From positions 28 through 48,499 of the forward strand of contig NZ_ANPE02000084.1 of the NCBI RefSeq assembly GCF_000328305.2: DNA of 48,472 nucleotides. Reading direction: 5' to 3'. A program made the position numbers and the translations under genes. This DNA is from Arthrobacter crystallopoietes BAB-32 (lineage in GTDB: Bacteria; Actinomycetota; Actinomycetes; Actinomycetales; Micrococcaceae). Of the stretch, positions 36,718 to 45,948 are shown one piece after another. The notes below the pieces were generated by a model, which searched no databases, was not told the origin of the DNA, and worked only from the letters and a program-made list of their open reading frames with translations. Within the stretch, counting starts at the first letter, position 1. The number at the start of each line of letters is the position of its first letter.

Positions 36718-36868
36718 AATCGCGCCTCCCGTAGCTCCTGGTTCTGTGCAGGTGACCGCAGTCACCGCCCTTCCAGCAGTCTAGGTCGATGGCGGAGGTT
36801 TCCGTGGCAAACGTGGCCGAGGTGGACAGCCGTGGCCGCCGGGCGCGGCCGGAAAGCGCGCCGGGGGG

Positions 36869-38176
36869 CTACATCCCGAAGTCTGCGGGACTGTCGAACG
36901 GTCCGACGACGGTGATCGTCCGGGGCGCTGCGGCGAGTTCCGCCGCCAGTGCCTGGACGTCGGCGGCGCTCACCGCGCGGATCCGTGCCAGGGTTTCGTC
37001 GGCATCCAGGAATTCGCCCGTGACCAGTTCGGCGCGGCCGAGGCGGGACATTCGGGAACCGCTGTCCTCAAGGGCCAGCACAATGCCGCCGGATAGCTGC
37101 CCGACTGCCTTGCGCAGTTCGTCGTCGTCGATCCCGTCCGCGGCGAGGCGGTCCAGTTCGGCACCGAGCAGCTCGATGACCTGGCGGGTCTTGGCCGGGG
37201 AGCAGCCTGCATACATGCCGAAGTACCCGGCGTCAGCGTAGGCCCCTGCGAAGGAGTACGTGGCGTAGACCAGGCCGCGCTTTTCGCGGATCTCCTGGAA
37301 CAGCCGCGAGGACATTCCGCCGCCGAGCACGGCGTTGAGCACGCTCATCACGAAGCGGCGCGGATCGGTAGCGACGATCGACTGGCAGCCCATGACGATG
37401 TTGGCCTGTTCGACCGGCCGCCGGTGGACGTGGATGCCGGGAATGGAGTTGACGGCGGCGCGCTCGGTCGGCCGGCGTTCCACGGGAGCGGCGCCGGGCA
37501 CCAGATCCCAGCCCGCGCGTTCCAGTGCCTGCAGGACCAAGGCGCAAACGTCGTCGTGATCCAGGCCGCCCGCTGCCGTGACCACCAGTTCATCCGGACG
37601 GTAGTAGCGCTGGTAGTGCTCCCAGACGGCCTGCCGCGGCACCCCCATGATCGCTTCCGGTGTCCCGCCGATCGGCCGTCCCAGAGGGTGGCCGGCGAGC
37701 ACGGCTTCAACGAACTTCTCGTGGCAGACGTCGGAAGGATCGTCGTTGTCCATGGCGATTTCCTCGAGGATGACGTCCCGTTCCTGCTCCAGTTCGGAGC
37801 TTTCCAGGACGGCGGAGGTCACCATGTCCGCGATGACGTCGATGGCCATGGGCAGGTCGGTGTCGAGCACCCGGGCGTAGTAGCAGGTGTTCTCTTTCGC
37901 CGTCGCGGCGTTGGACTCGCCGCCGACTTCGTCGAATGCCGACGCGATATCGAGGGCGGTGCGGTTCCGGGTTCCCTTGAACAGCAGGTGCTCGAGGAAG
38001 TGCGTGGAGCCGAAGTGGCCTTCGGCCTCGTCCCGGGAGCCGACGCCCAGCCAGAAACCGATGGTGGCCGAGCGCAGTCCGGGCATGGCCTCGGTCAGGA
38101 CGCGAACGCCGCCGGGGAGCACCGAGCGGCGGACAACGGCGCTGTCCTCGCTGCTTTGGAGGATTTCCAGGGGCAT
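36869..38176 (-). CDS. M16 family zinc metallopeptidase (pitrilysin)
   Basis: A 435-residue insulinase-type peptidase. The inverted zinc motif HFLEH is at 59-63, with the second glutamate in the LEQERDVILEE region. The conserved C-terminal half has RPDELVVTAAGGLDHDDV and GGGMSSRLFQEIREKRGLVYATY. The start chosen is the ATG at 38176 (MPLEILQSS), preceded by GGGGAG seven bases upstream. A frame that opens at 38242 would add 22 residues across a perfect hairpin and is less likely. The pnp-M16 pair is conserved in actinobacteria; the native substrate is not known. Confidence 0.92.
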   Translation of the reverse strand: MPLEILQSSEDSAVVRRSVLPGGVRVLTEAMPGLRSATIGFWLGVGSRDEAEGHFGSTHFLEHLLFKGTRNRTALDIASAFDEVGGESNAATAKENTCYYARVLDTDLPMAIDVIADMVTSAVLESSELEQERDVILEEIAMDNDDPSDVCHEKFVEAVLAGHPLGRPIGGTPEAIMGVPRQAVWEHYQRYYRPDELVVTAAGGLDHDDVCALVLQALERAGWDLVPGAAPVERRPTERAAVNSIPGIHVHRRPVEQANIVMGCQSIVATDPRRFVMSVLNAVLGGGMSSRLFQEIREKRGLVYATYSFAGAYADAGYFGMYAGCSPAKTRQVIELLGAELDRLAADGIDDDELRKAVGQLSGGIVLALEDSGSRMSRLGRAELVTGEFLDADETLARIRAVSAADVQALAAELAAAPRTITVVGPFDSPADFGM

Positions 38177-38180
38177 AGCG

Positions 38181-38221
38181 GAACTCCCCGCCGCAGAGCC
38201 TTGCTCCGCGGCGGGGAGTTC
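38181..38221 (-). promoter_or_regulatory. Hairpin sequestering the M16 peptidase ribosome-binding site
   Basis: GAACTCCCCGCCGC (38181-38194) and GCGGCGGGGAGTTC (38208-38221) are a perfect 14-bp inverted repeat with a 13-base spacer; four more pairs (GAGC/GCTC) can extend the stem. It lies between the pnp stop (38243) and the M16 start (38176). In the mRNA its 3' arm contains the GGGGAG Shine-Dalgarno sequence. It could be a terminator or processing site after pnp, or could block M16 translation until opened. No T-run follows. Confidence 0.72.
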
Positions 38222-38242
38222 CCGGTCAAATGCTTCAGGCAT

Positions 38243-40516
38243 TTAGTCTTCGGAGCCTTCCGCAGGGGCCTCCGCCTGCTGGCGTGCGCCCTCGGCTTCG
38301 GCCTGGCCGGCCTCGGCGGAATCCTCCGCCACGACGGGAGACAGGGAGAGCTTGCCGCGGTCGTCGATCTTGGTGATCTCGACCTGGACCTTCTGGCCCA
38401 CGGACACGACGCCCTCCACGTTGTCCACGCGCTTGCCGCCGGCGAGCTTGCGCAGCTCGGAGATGTGCAGCAGGCCATCCTTGCCCGGGGTCAAGGAGAC
38501 GAAGGCACCGAAGGTGGTGGTCTTCACGACCGTGCCCAGGTACCGCTCGCCGACCTCCGGGACCTGCGGGTTGGCGATGGCGTTGACCGCAGCCCGGGCC
38601 GCTTCGGCCGAGCTTCCGTCCGTGGCGCCGATCAGCACGGTGCCGTCGTCCTCGATGGAGATGTCCGCTCCGGTGTCTTCCTGGATCTGGTTGATCATCT
38701 TGCCCTTGGGGCCGATGACCTCGCCGATCTTGTCCACCGGGATCTTCACCGAGATGATGCGCGGCGCGAACTCGGAAAGCTCGTCCGGCGTATCGATGGC
38801 AGCCTGCAGCACGCCCAGGATGTGCAGGCGGGCTTCGCGGGCCTGCTTCAGTGCCGCGGCAAGGACCGAGGCGGGGATGCCGTCCAGCTTGGTGTCCAGC
38901 TGGATCGCGGTCACGAACTCGGAGGTGCCGGCGACCTTGAAGTCCATGTCGCCGTATGCATCTTCGGCGCCGAGGATGTCAGTAAGCGCGGCGTAGCGGG
39001 TTTCGCCGTCGACCTGGTCGGAGACCAGGCCCATGGCAATACCGGCCACAGGAGCCTTCAGCGGCACGCCCGCGTTCAGCAGGGACAGCGTCGAAGCGCA
39101 GACCGAGCCCATCGAGGTGGAGCCGTTGGAGCCGAGGGCCTCGGAGACCTGGCGGATGGCGTAGGGGAACTCCTCGCGCGACGGCAGCACCGGAACCATG
39201 GCACGCTCGGCGAGGGCGCCGTGGCCGATCTCGCGGCGCTTGGGCGAACCCACGCGGCCGGTCTCGCCGGTCGAGAACGGCGGGAAGTTGTAGTGGTGCA
39301 TGTAGCGCTTGGAATCGACCGGCGAGAGCGAGTCGATCTGCTGCTCCATCTTGAGCATGTTCAGCGTGGTGACACCCATGATCTGGGTCTCGCCGCGTTC
39401 GAAGATCGCCGAACCGTGCACGCGCGGCAGCACCTCGACCTCGGCGGTGAGCTTGCGGATGTCCGTCAGGCCGCGGCCGTCGATGCGGACCTGGTCCTTC
39501 AGGATGCGCTGGCGCACGACCTTCTTGGTCACCGAGTTGAACGCTGCGCTGATTTCACGCTCACGGCCGGCGAACTCCGACTCTTCGGTGCCGGTGAACC
39601 GCTCAAGGATCTCTGCCTTGAAGTCGTCCGCAGCGTCGTTGCGGGTCTGCTTGTCCGCGATGGAGAAGATTTCCGTCAGCTTGGCCGCAGCAGCGGATTC
39701 GACGGCGGCGAAAGCGTCGTCCTCGTAGTCCTTGAAGATCGGGAACTCGACGGTCGGCTTTGCCGCGCGGGCAGCCAGGTCGGCCTGTGCGTCGCACAGC
39801 GCACGGATGAACGGCTTGGCCGCTTCCAGGCCCTCGGCGACAACCTCTTCGGTCGGAGCCGTTGCGCCCTCGGACTTGATCAGGTTCCAGGCGTTGTCCG
39901 TAGCCTCCGCCTCGACCATCATGATCGCGACGTCTTCGCCGGCAATGCGGCCCGCGACGACCATGCTGAAGACCGCGCGCTCGAGTTCGGAGTGCTTCGG
40001 GAAAGCAACCCACTGGTCATCGACCAGGGCCACGCGAACACCGCCGATCGGCCCGGAGAACGGCAGGCCGCTCAGCTGGGTCGACATGGAGGAGGCGTTG
40101 ATGGCCACGACGTCGTACAGGACGTCCGGGTTGATGGACAGTACGGTGACGACGATCTGCACCTCGTTGCGCAGGCCCTTCACGAAGGCCGGGCGCAGCG
40201 GACGGTCCATCAGGCGGCAGGCCAGGATGGCTTCGGTGGACGGACGCCCTTCGCGGCGGAAGAAGGAACCGGGGATGCGGCCGGCAGCGTACATGCGCTC
40301 CTCGACGTCCACGGTCAGCGGGAAGAAGTCGAACCCTTCACGCGGGGACTTGCCGGCCGTGGTGGCCGACAGCAGTGCCGTGTCCTCGTCGATGTAGACC
40401 ATCGCCGAGCCGGCGGCCTGCTGTGCAAGACGTCCGGTTTCGAACCGGACCACGCGCTGGCCGAAGCGGCCGTTGTCGATGACGGCCTCGGAGAACTGGA
40501 TTTCGGGACCCTCCAA
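38243..40516 (-). CDS. pnp: Polyribonucleotide nucleotidyltransferase PNPase
   Basis: A 3'-5' phosphorolytic exoribonuclease of 757 residues. Two RNase PH domains (N-terminal [32 protein letters not shown]; second around [18 protein letters not shown] and [16 protein letters not shown]) flank a helical linker. A KH domain ([20 protein letters not shown]) and an S1 domain ([26 protein letters not shown]) follow, then an acidic Glu/Ala tail. The best start is TTG at 40516, with GGAGG eight bases upstream and the conserved EGPEIQF directly after; a GTG three codons earlier touches the Shine-Dalgarno sequence. rpsO lies upstream, as in most bacteria. Confidence 0.97.
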   Translation of the reverse strand: MEGPEIQFSEAVIDNGRFGQRVVRFETGRLAQQAAGSAMVYIDEDTALLSATTAGKSPREGFDFFPLTVDVEERMYAAGRIPGSFFRREGRPSTEAILACRLMDRPLRPAFVKGLRNEVQIVVTVLSINPDVLYDVVAINASSMSTQLSGLPFSGPIGGVRVALVDDQWVAFPKHSELERAVFSMVVAGRIAGEDVAIMMVEAEATDNAWNLIKSEGATAPTEEVVAEGLEAAKPFIRALCDAQADLAARAAKPTVEFPIFKDYEDDAFAAVESAAAAKLTEIFSIADKQTRNDAADDFKAEILERFTGTEESEFAGREREISAAFNSVTKKVVRQRILKDQVRIDGRGLTDIRKLTAEVEVLPRVHGSAIFERGETQIMGVTTLNMLKMEQQIDSLSPVDSKRYMHHYNFPPFSTGETGRVGSPKRREIGHGALAERAMVPVLPSREEFPYAIRQVSEALGSNGSTSMGSVCASTLSLLNAGVPLKAPVAGIAMGLVSDQVDGETRYAALTDILGAEDAYGDMDFKVAGTSEFVTAIQLDTKLDGIPASVLAAALKQAREARLHILGVLQAAIDTPDELSEFAPRIISVKIPVDKIGEVIGPKGKMINQIQEDTGADISIEDDGTVLIGATDGSSAEAARAAVNAIANPQVPEVGERYLGTVVKTTTFGAFVSLTPGKDGLLHISELRKLAGGKRVDNVEGVVSVGQKVQVEITKIDDRGKLSLSPVVAEDSAEAGQAEAEGARQQAEAPAEGSED

Positions 40517-40750
40517 GAGAGCCACCTCCGTTTCTGTAGTGGCGGAGGCAACCGGCACCGCCCCCAGGCTTGCTTGCCGACCTGGTGGTCGGCGCCTGGT
40601 TGCGGCCATGCGGCCGGATCAACACCCGGTCTTCGATCGAGACGTCCGGGCGGCGCTGCGTGTGCAGCTGCCTCCCGGATGTCACTACCGAGGACCGCGA
40701 ATGCTGACGATGCCGGTCAACTCCTGTTGATGAAATTGTGGTGGTCAGAC

Positions 40751-40801
40751 GAAAGGCGGCTCCCCCTGGTGCCTTCGGCAGATCCGAGGAAGCCGCCTTT
40801 C
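40751..40801 (-). terminator. Hairpin downstream of rpsO
   Basis: GAAAGGCGGCT (40751-40761) and AGCCGCCTTTC (40791-40801) are a perfect 11-bp inverted repeat with a 29-base loop; two further GC pairs may extend it. It begins 9 bases after the rpsO stop on the minus strand. No clear T-run follows. It probably ends or processes the rpsO transcript before pnp. The remaining 234 bases to the pnp start show no other feature and must contain any pnp promoter. Confidence 0.65.
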
Positions 40802-40809
40802 ATGTCAGA

Positions 40810-41079
40810 CTAGCGGCGCAGGCCGAGACGCTCAATGAGCGAACGGTAGCGGGCGATGTCGGTGTCATGCAGGTAGCTGAGCATGCGCCGGCGGCGGCCG
40901 ACCAGGGCCATCAGACCGCGGCGGGTATGGTGGTCATGCTTGTGCATCTTCAGGTGTTCCGTCAGGTCCGAGATGCGGCGGGACAGAACTGCGATCTGTA
41001 CCTCGGGAGAACCCGTGTCGCCCTCGTGGGTGGCGTATTCCTTGATGATTTCCTGCTTGATAGCGGCGTCCAGTGCCAC
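40810..41079 (-). CDS. rpsO: 30S ribosomal protein S15
   Basis: S15 (89 residues) binds the central domain of 16S rRNA. The sequence [56 protein letters not shown] and [12 protein letters not shown] is an end-to-end family match. The start is GTG at 41079, with TAGGAG five bases upstream; longer frames are not supported. The gene precedes pnp, as in most bacteria, with a hairpin in between. Confidence 0.97.
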   Translation of the reverse strand: MALDAAIKQEIIKEYATHEGDTGSPEVQIAVLSRRISDLTEHLKMHKHDHHTRRGLMALVGRRRRMLSYLHDTDIARYRSLIERLGLRR

Positions 41080-41228
41080 AGTAACTCCTAGAAGTTGTGC
41101 CGTGAGGCCCGAATCAGCACTTCGCTGCCGGGGGCTCCTCACCCTGCGCCGGACGGACCGGCAGGCATGGAGGAATCCAGCCACCACGGACCGCAGCCGG
41201 ATTCGCCCTCCAGTCTACCGGCGGGAAC

Positions 41229-42209
41229 CTACTCTGTCGAAAGCAGTGCCCGGGACTGGTCGACGTCAAGCTGCATTTGGGTGACCAGTGCTTCCGGACC
41301 GGTGTAGGCCACCATGCCGCGCAGGCGCTGCACGAACTCGACGACGACCTGCTGGCCGTAGAGGTCGAAGTCTCCGGCGCTCTCCTTGGGCCGGTCGATG
41401 ACGTGTGCTTCCACGCGGCGGCTGGCGCCTTCGAAGGTTGGGTTGGAGCCTACCGATATCGCCGCCGGCCACCGCATCCCCGCACCGTCGATGAGCCAGC
41501 CCGCATACACGCCGTCCGCCGGAATCATGCCGCTGGCATCCGGAGAGAGGTTGGCGGTGGGAAAACCCAGCTCGCGTCCCCGCGCATCCCCGTGCACCAC
41601 CTCGCCGCGCACCCGGTGGAGCCGGCCGAGGACCTGCGCTGCCGTCGTCACGTCTCCTTCGGCCAACGCCTCCCGGACCCACGAGGACGAGCACCGCCGC
41701 CCGCCGTGCAGCACATCGGGGGCGTCCGGCTGGTCCGCGCCGTATTCCTCGATCACGTCCACCGCAAAGCCGAACTGTTCGCCCAGCTCCTGCATGGTGG
41801 TCAGATCCCCGGAATTGTCCTTGCCGAACCGGACGTCATGCCCGATGACGACGGCGCAAACGCCGAGCGTTTCGACGAACACTTTGCGGACGAATTCCTC
41901 AGGCGTGTCCGCCGCGAGCTCCAGGGTGTATTCCATCATCAGCAGGCCGTCGATGCCGGTCTCCTCCAGCGCGGCCACCCGGTCCGCCAGCCCCATGATC
42001 TGCTGCGGCGCGGAGTGCGGCCGGTGCACTTGGGCCGGATGCGGGTCGAAGGAGATGGCGACGGCGCTGGCGCTGTGGCGGGCCGCAGTCTCGACAAGCT
42101 TCGCCAGCACCTGCTGGTGGCCGCGGTGCACGCCGTCGAAATTGCCCAAAGTTACCACTGAGGGACCATAGCCGGACGGTACTTCGGCCAGGTCATTCCA
42201 GTAGTCCAC
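41229..42209 (-). CDS. ribF: Bifunctional riboflavin kinase/FAD synthetase RibF
   Basis: RibF phosphorylates riboflavin to FMN and adenylates FMN to FAD. With a GTG start at 42209 it has 326 residues. The N-terminal nucleotidyltransferase domain has VVTLGNFDGVHRGHQ (18-32) and ISFDPHPAQVH. The C-terminal kinase domain has RGRELGFPTANL and DGVYAGWL. The GTG is preceded by GAGGAG at five bases; an ATG five codons earlier overlaps that site and is less likely. The position between truB and rpsO is the usual one. Confidence 0.95.
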   Translation of the reverse strand: MDYWNDLAEVPSGYGPSVVTLGNFDGVHRGHQQVLAKLVETAARHSASAVAISFDPHPAQVHRPHSAPQQIMGLADRVAALEETGIDGLLMMEYTLELAADTPEEFVRKVFVETLGVCAVVIGHDVRFGKDNSGDLTTMQELGEQFGFAVDVIEEYGADQPDAPDVLHGGRRCSSSWVREALAEGDVTTAAQVLGRLHRVRGEVVHGDARGRELGFPTANLSPDASGMIPADGVYAGWLIDGAGMRWPAAISVGSNPTFEGASRRVEAHVIDRPKESAGDFDLYGQQVVVEFVQRLRGMVAYTGPEALVTQMQLDVDQSRALLSTE

Positions 42210-42300
42210 TATCTCTCCTCGCATCGATCAGCTTCCATGCCCCCGGCCCGCGGTGGTGCAGGCGGGCAGCATCCCATCCATTATGCAGATGCCGGTCCCG

Positions 42301-42795
42301 TTACTGCACAACCCCGCGGCCCGGCCGGTGCCGCCACAGCCACCATAGCCCCAGCAGCGGCAGCACCAGCGGCACATACCCGTAGCCCTGGCCGAATCCC
42401 GACCAGACGGTGTCCTCCGGCAGCAGCGCCGGATCCAGCAGGCTCAGCAGCCCCACGGCGAGGACTCCGGCCAGTTCAACGCTGATGGCCGCAACCGACG
42501 TCCAGTACCAGCGCAGGCCCTTCCGGGCCAGTGCGACGGTCGCCAGGATATAAACGACGGCGGCGAAGGCCGAGAGCAGGTAGGCCACCGGGGCTTCGGA
42601 GAACTTGGTGGCGATCTGGTAGGACGCCCGCGCCGTGGCCGAAATGGCGAACACCCCGTACACGGCGACGATCAGCCGTCCCGGCCCGCTGGAACGGTGC
42701 CCTGCTGCTGAGGCCGAATGCGGTTCCGGGTGCTGCGCTTCGGGCTTTCGGGCAGCGGGGCTTGACGGCGTCATGTTTCCTAACTTCGCTTTCAT
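42301..42795 (-). CDS. Four-helix membrane protein, unknown function
   Basis: A 164-residue protein with a proline/serine-rich N-terminus (about 1-38) and four hydrophobic segments (about 39-60, 72-90, 97-120 and 135-155), ending in WWLWRHRPGRGVVQ. The ATG at 42795 overlaps the stop of the upstream membrane gene as ATGA, so the two are coupled. Short motifs such as FGQGYGYVPLVLPLLGLWWLW are not in any family I can name. It lies between truB and ribF, where I do not recognise a fixed partner. Confidence 0.75.
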   Translation of the reverse strand: MKAKLGNMTPSSPAARKPEAQHPEPHSASAAGHRSSGPGRLIVAVYGVFAISATARASYQIATKFSEAPVAYLLSAFAAVVYILATVALARKGLRWYWTSVAAISVELAGVLAVGLLSLLDPALLPEDTVWSGFGQGYGYVPLVLPLLGLWWLWRHRPGRGVVQ

Positions 42796-43166
42796 AGTGC
42801 GGCGGCCTGGTCCCAGATCTGTTCCATCCGCACGAGCATCACGGCGATGGTGAGGCCGACGGCGCCCAGGACCAGGTTGCTCCACCGGCTGCGTTCCAGC
42901 ATTGACCACCAGAAGGCGCCGATGGGAACGATCAGCGCGGTAATCCAGTAGCCCCAGAACTCCCAGGCCTCGCCGGCGACCGGCTCTCCCCCGAGCTGCC
43001 GGAAGATCGCTGCGATGCCGTAGGCCAGCAGGAACAGTTCGACGGCGGCCACCGCCAGGATCGTGATGTCATTGGGTGGCTGCCGGATCACCGCGGCGGC
43101 AATGCAGATGACCGAGGACAGTACGCAAATGACTGCACCGGTAATGAAGAATCCGTCGACAACCAC
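42792..43166 (-). CDS. Four-helix membrane protein, unknown function
   Basis: A 124-residue protein with hydrophobic segments at about 5-27, 33-55, 72-88 and 95-112. It begins with GTG at 43166, one base into the truB stop, and its end overlaps the next membrane gene (ATGA). The text EAWEFWGYWITALIVPIGAFWWSMLERSRWSNLVLG is rich in Trp. Actinobacteria often carry small membrane genes here, but I cannot name this one. The three-gene coupling truB, this gene and 42301-42795 suggests joint expression. Confidence 0.78.
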   Translation of the reverse strand: MVVDGFFITGAVICVLSSVICIAAAVIRQPPNDITILAVAAVELFLLAYGIAAIFRQLGGEPVAGEAWEFWGYWITALIVPIGAFWWSMLERSRWSNLVLGAVGLTIAVMLVRMEQIWDQAAAL

Positions 43167-44073
43167 TAACGTCCAGCCTCATCGTTTCCGGGCGCGAACA
43201 CCAGCAGCGGCTTCGCTTCGGCGCCCTTGTTCTCCAGCAGAGCCACCAACCGCCCGTCCGGGGCGAAGGCGGCCACCGGGCCGTCCCCGGAACCGACCGC
43301 AATCCGCCGGCCGTGGGACAGGTCTGCTGCTTCAGCCGGCCCAAGCTCCCGTGCCGGGAACAAGGCCCGCGCAGCCGCGTCCAAGTCCAGGATCTGCAGC
43401 TTGTCGGCCAGCTCCTCCAGCGTGGCAGCCGCCTCGATCGTATACGGTCCGACCTGGGTCCGCCGCAGCGCTGTCAGGTGTCCCCCAACGCCCAGGCGTT
43501 GCCGAGGTCCCTGGCCAGGGCGCGAATGTAGGTACCGGATGAGCACTCGACCGTGACGTCGACGTCCAGCAGCTTCCCGCCGCGCTCGCGCCGGATGTCG
43601 TGGATCGCGAACCGGTGGATCGTCACCGGCCGTGCCGCCAGCTTGACTTCCGCCCCGGCCCGGACGCGCGCGTAGGAGCGCTGGCCGTTGACCTTGATCG
43701 CGGAGACACTGCTGGGAACCTGCTCGATGTTCCCGGTCAGGTCCGCCACTGCACTGCGGATCGCGTCCTCGGTCACCGCCGCGGCGATGGTCTCGTTGGT
43801 CACCTCGCCCTCGGCATCGTCGGTCACCGTGGACTGGCCCAGACGGATGGTGGCGGTGTACGTCTTGCTGGTACCCACGATGTAAGTCAGCAGCCGGGTC
43901 GCCCGGTTGATCCCTACCACCAGTACGCCGGTGGCCATCGGGTCCAAAGTGCCGGCGTGGCCCACCTTCCTGGTGCCCGCCAGCCGCCGCATGCGGCCGA
44001 CCACGTCATGGCTGGTCCACCCCTGCGGCTTGTCCACGATTATCAGTCCTGAACGGAGCGGCCCGGAATTCAC
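43166..44073 (-). pseudogene. truB: tRNA pseudouridine-55 synthase TruB, frameshifted as sequenced
   Basis: TruB makes pseudouridine 55 in the T-arm of tRNA. The N-terminal part has LIIVDKPQGWTSHDVV, GHAGTLDPMATG with the catalytic Asp44, KTYTATIRLGQST and CSSGTYIRALARDLGNA. As sequenced the frame ends after AWALGDT. The C-terminal part (LGVGGHLTALRRTQVGPYTIEAA and the PUA-like rest) is one base out of frame. Restoring one G at the plus-strand GG 43495-43496 joins them as RDLGNALGVGGHLTALRR, giving about 302 residues. The start is GTG at 44073. The break looks like the other G/C-run losses in this window. Confidence 0.9.
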
Positions 44074-44121
44074 GCCTTTCAGTATATGGGGTGCACGCAG
44101 GGGGCTAACGACGGCGGTGCT

Positions 44122-44595
44122 TCAGTACTCGGTCTTGGCATCCAGTTCTTCCCAACTGCGGAAGGGCTCCTGGGAGGTCGGCACCACGATCTGGGACACC
44201 GGCATGAGGGAGGCTTCGCCCCGGCCCTGGATGTAGTCGTAAAACGCGGCGTCGTCGAATCCCACGCGTGCGGCATCGTGGCGGTCCGCGGCGAAATAGA
44301 CGCGTTCCAGCCGGGACCACAGCGCCGCCGAGAGGCAGAGCGGACAGGGCTCGCAGCTGCTGTAGAGCGAAGCTCCCGCCAGGCTGAACGTGCCGAGTTC
44401 CCGGCACGCCCGGCGAATGGCCACGACCTCGGCGTGGGCGGTGGGGTCGTTCGTGGCCGTTACGCGGTTCGTTCCCTCGAAGACCTGGCCGTCGGCGGCG
44501 ACAACGATCGCGCCGAACGGCCCGCCCTGGGCTCCGACATTCTCCACCGCGATTTCTACGGCATGGGTCAGGTATTCCGCGATTTTCTCGTCCAT
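44122..44595 (-). CDS. guaD: Guanine deaminase, cytidine-deaminase fold
   Basis: A 157-residue zinc hydrolase that converts guanine to xanthine. The zinc motif has His54-Ala-Glu56 (TAHAEVVAI) and PC(x2)C at Cys84 and Cys87 (SSCEPCPLCLSA). The region DPTAHAEVVAIRRACRELG and the end FRSWEELDAKTEY closely resemble Bacillus subtilis GuaD, including the final EY. A tRNA adenosine deaminase is the other possibility; the C-terminus favours GuaD. The ATG at 44595 is chosen, and an upstream extension in frame is noise. It sits between truB and the ScyD-like gene. Confidence 0.88.
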   Translation of the reverse strand: MDEKIAEYLTHAVEIAVENVGAQGGPFGAIVVAADGQVFEGTNRVTATNDPTAHAEVVAIRRACRELGTFSLAGASLYSSCEPCPLCLSAALWSRLERVYFAADRHDAARVGFDDAAFYDYIQGRGEASLMPVSQIVVPTSQEPFRSWEELDAKTEY

Positions 44596-44800
44596 GGCAC
44601 CACCTTGGTTGCGGGTTGTTTTGCCTCGTTGACAGCCCGTTGCTGCGGGTCTAGCTTGACCGTACTGCATCCGTTTGCAGAAGGGCTGCACGATTGCGCG
44701 GTGCCGTTGCCCGATCGGGGCATTTTCGAGGAATCCATTTGGCCTGCGGCTTCGGTCCGGGGGTGCCTTGGCGTTGGCCTTGCACAGGAGTGCTAGGGCT

Positions 44801-45931
44801 GTGAACAACTTCCAGCAGTATCTCGCCCTGCCATTGGCCCTCGGCCTGGCGTTGGGCCTGAGTGCCCTTCCTGCGGCCGGCCACGGCGGCACGGGAGAGG
44901 GCTAGGACAGCAGGACCATCGAGGCCGATCCCCCGTTGTTTTCGCCGCTGAGCCTGGCCACCGGCCGCGGCAGTACCGAAGTCTACGTCACGCAGAACTT
45001 TGCGGGGCGGCTGGACCGGATCACCGACGAGGACGAACTCCGGAACGTCTACCGGGCGCGGCAGTCCGGCACGGAGATCGGAGCCGTCTCCCGTGACCGG
45101 GGAACCCTCTACTTCATGGAAGGAACCGGGGCCGGGGAGCACGATCCCGCCCCGAACGTGCAGCTGGTCAAGTCGCGCGACCGGGACGGCGAGGTCGAAA
45201 CGCTGGCCGATGTGGCTCAGTACGAGCAGAAGCACAATCCGGACGGCGACACGACCTACGGCTTCCGGCACGTGGATGAGATGAGTTGCCTGGACCAGGT
45301 GAAGCTGACGATGGGCCGCGCGGCCAAATACGAGGGCGCTGTGGATTCGCATGCCTACGCCACCGCTCCGGATGGCGGCGATCTCTACGTTGCCGACGCC
45401 GGCGGGAACGACATCCTGCGGATCGACATGGATTCCGGACGCGTGCGTACGGTAGCGGTCCTGCCCGCCGTCGCACTGAAGATCACCGGACGAATCCAGA
45501 AACTGCTGAAACTGCCCGCCTGCGTCCTGGGTGAGCGGTTCTACCTGGAGCCGGTGCCAACCGACGTGGAAGTCGGCGACGACGGCTGGCTCTACGTCAG
45601 CCTCCTGCCTGCCGGTGCCGAAGACACGTCGCTCGGCGAGCTGGGGCGGGTCTACAAAATCGATCCGGATTCCGGCTGGACCGAGGAAGTGGCGCGCGGC
45701 CTGGCTGGTCCCACCGGCCTCGCCGTCAGTGATGATGACGACATCTTTGTGGCCGAAATGTTCGGGAACCGGATCTCTGTGATCGAGGACGGAGACAACG
45801 ACGCCCGGACCTTCATGGAAGCGAAGGTGCCGGGCGCCGTCGAAATCGAAGACGAGGTGCTGTACGCGACGGTCCACGCCGCACCCGAATCACCGCCCGC
45901 GGGGCAGGTGCTCAAGGTTCGGCTGGACTGA
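44801..45931 (+). pseudogene. ScyD/ScyE-like secreted beta-propeller protein with in-frame TAG
   Basis: The frame opens with GTG at 44801 and a clear signal peptide (NNFQQYLALPLALGLALGLSALPAAG). A TAG at 44903-44905 then interrupts it; the frame reopens at once with DSRTIEADPPLFSPLSLATGRG and runs to 45931 without further stops. The body has repeated propeller blades (YVTQNFAGRLDRI, DLYVADAGGNDILRID, DGWLYVSLLPAG, DIFVAEMFGNRISVIE). Such proteins occur in actinobacteria with no proven function; the cyanobacterial namesake is in scytonemin synthesis. As sequenced no exported full protein can form, unless the TAG is read through or is an error. Confidence 0.8.
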
Positions 45932-45948
45932 CCGCCAGCAGCAGCTGA

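Noticed and set aside
37424-40813. Very long open frame (over 1,100 codons) antisense to pnp and the M16 gene
   Set aside because: It is the complement of conserved pnp and M16 coding sequence; long open antisense frames are common in high-G+C DNA. No family text.
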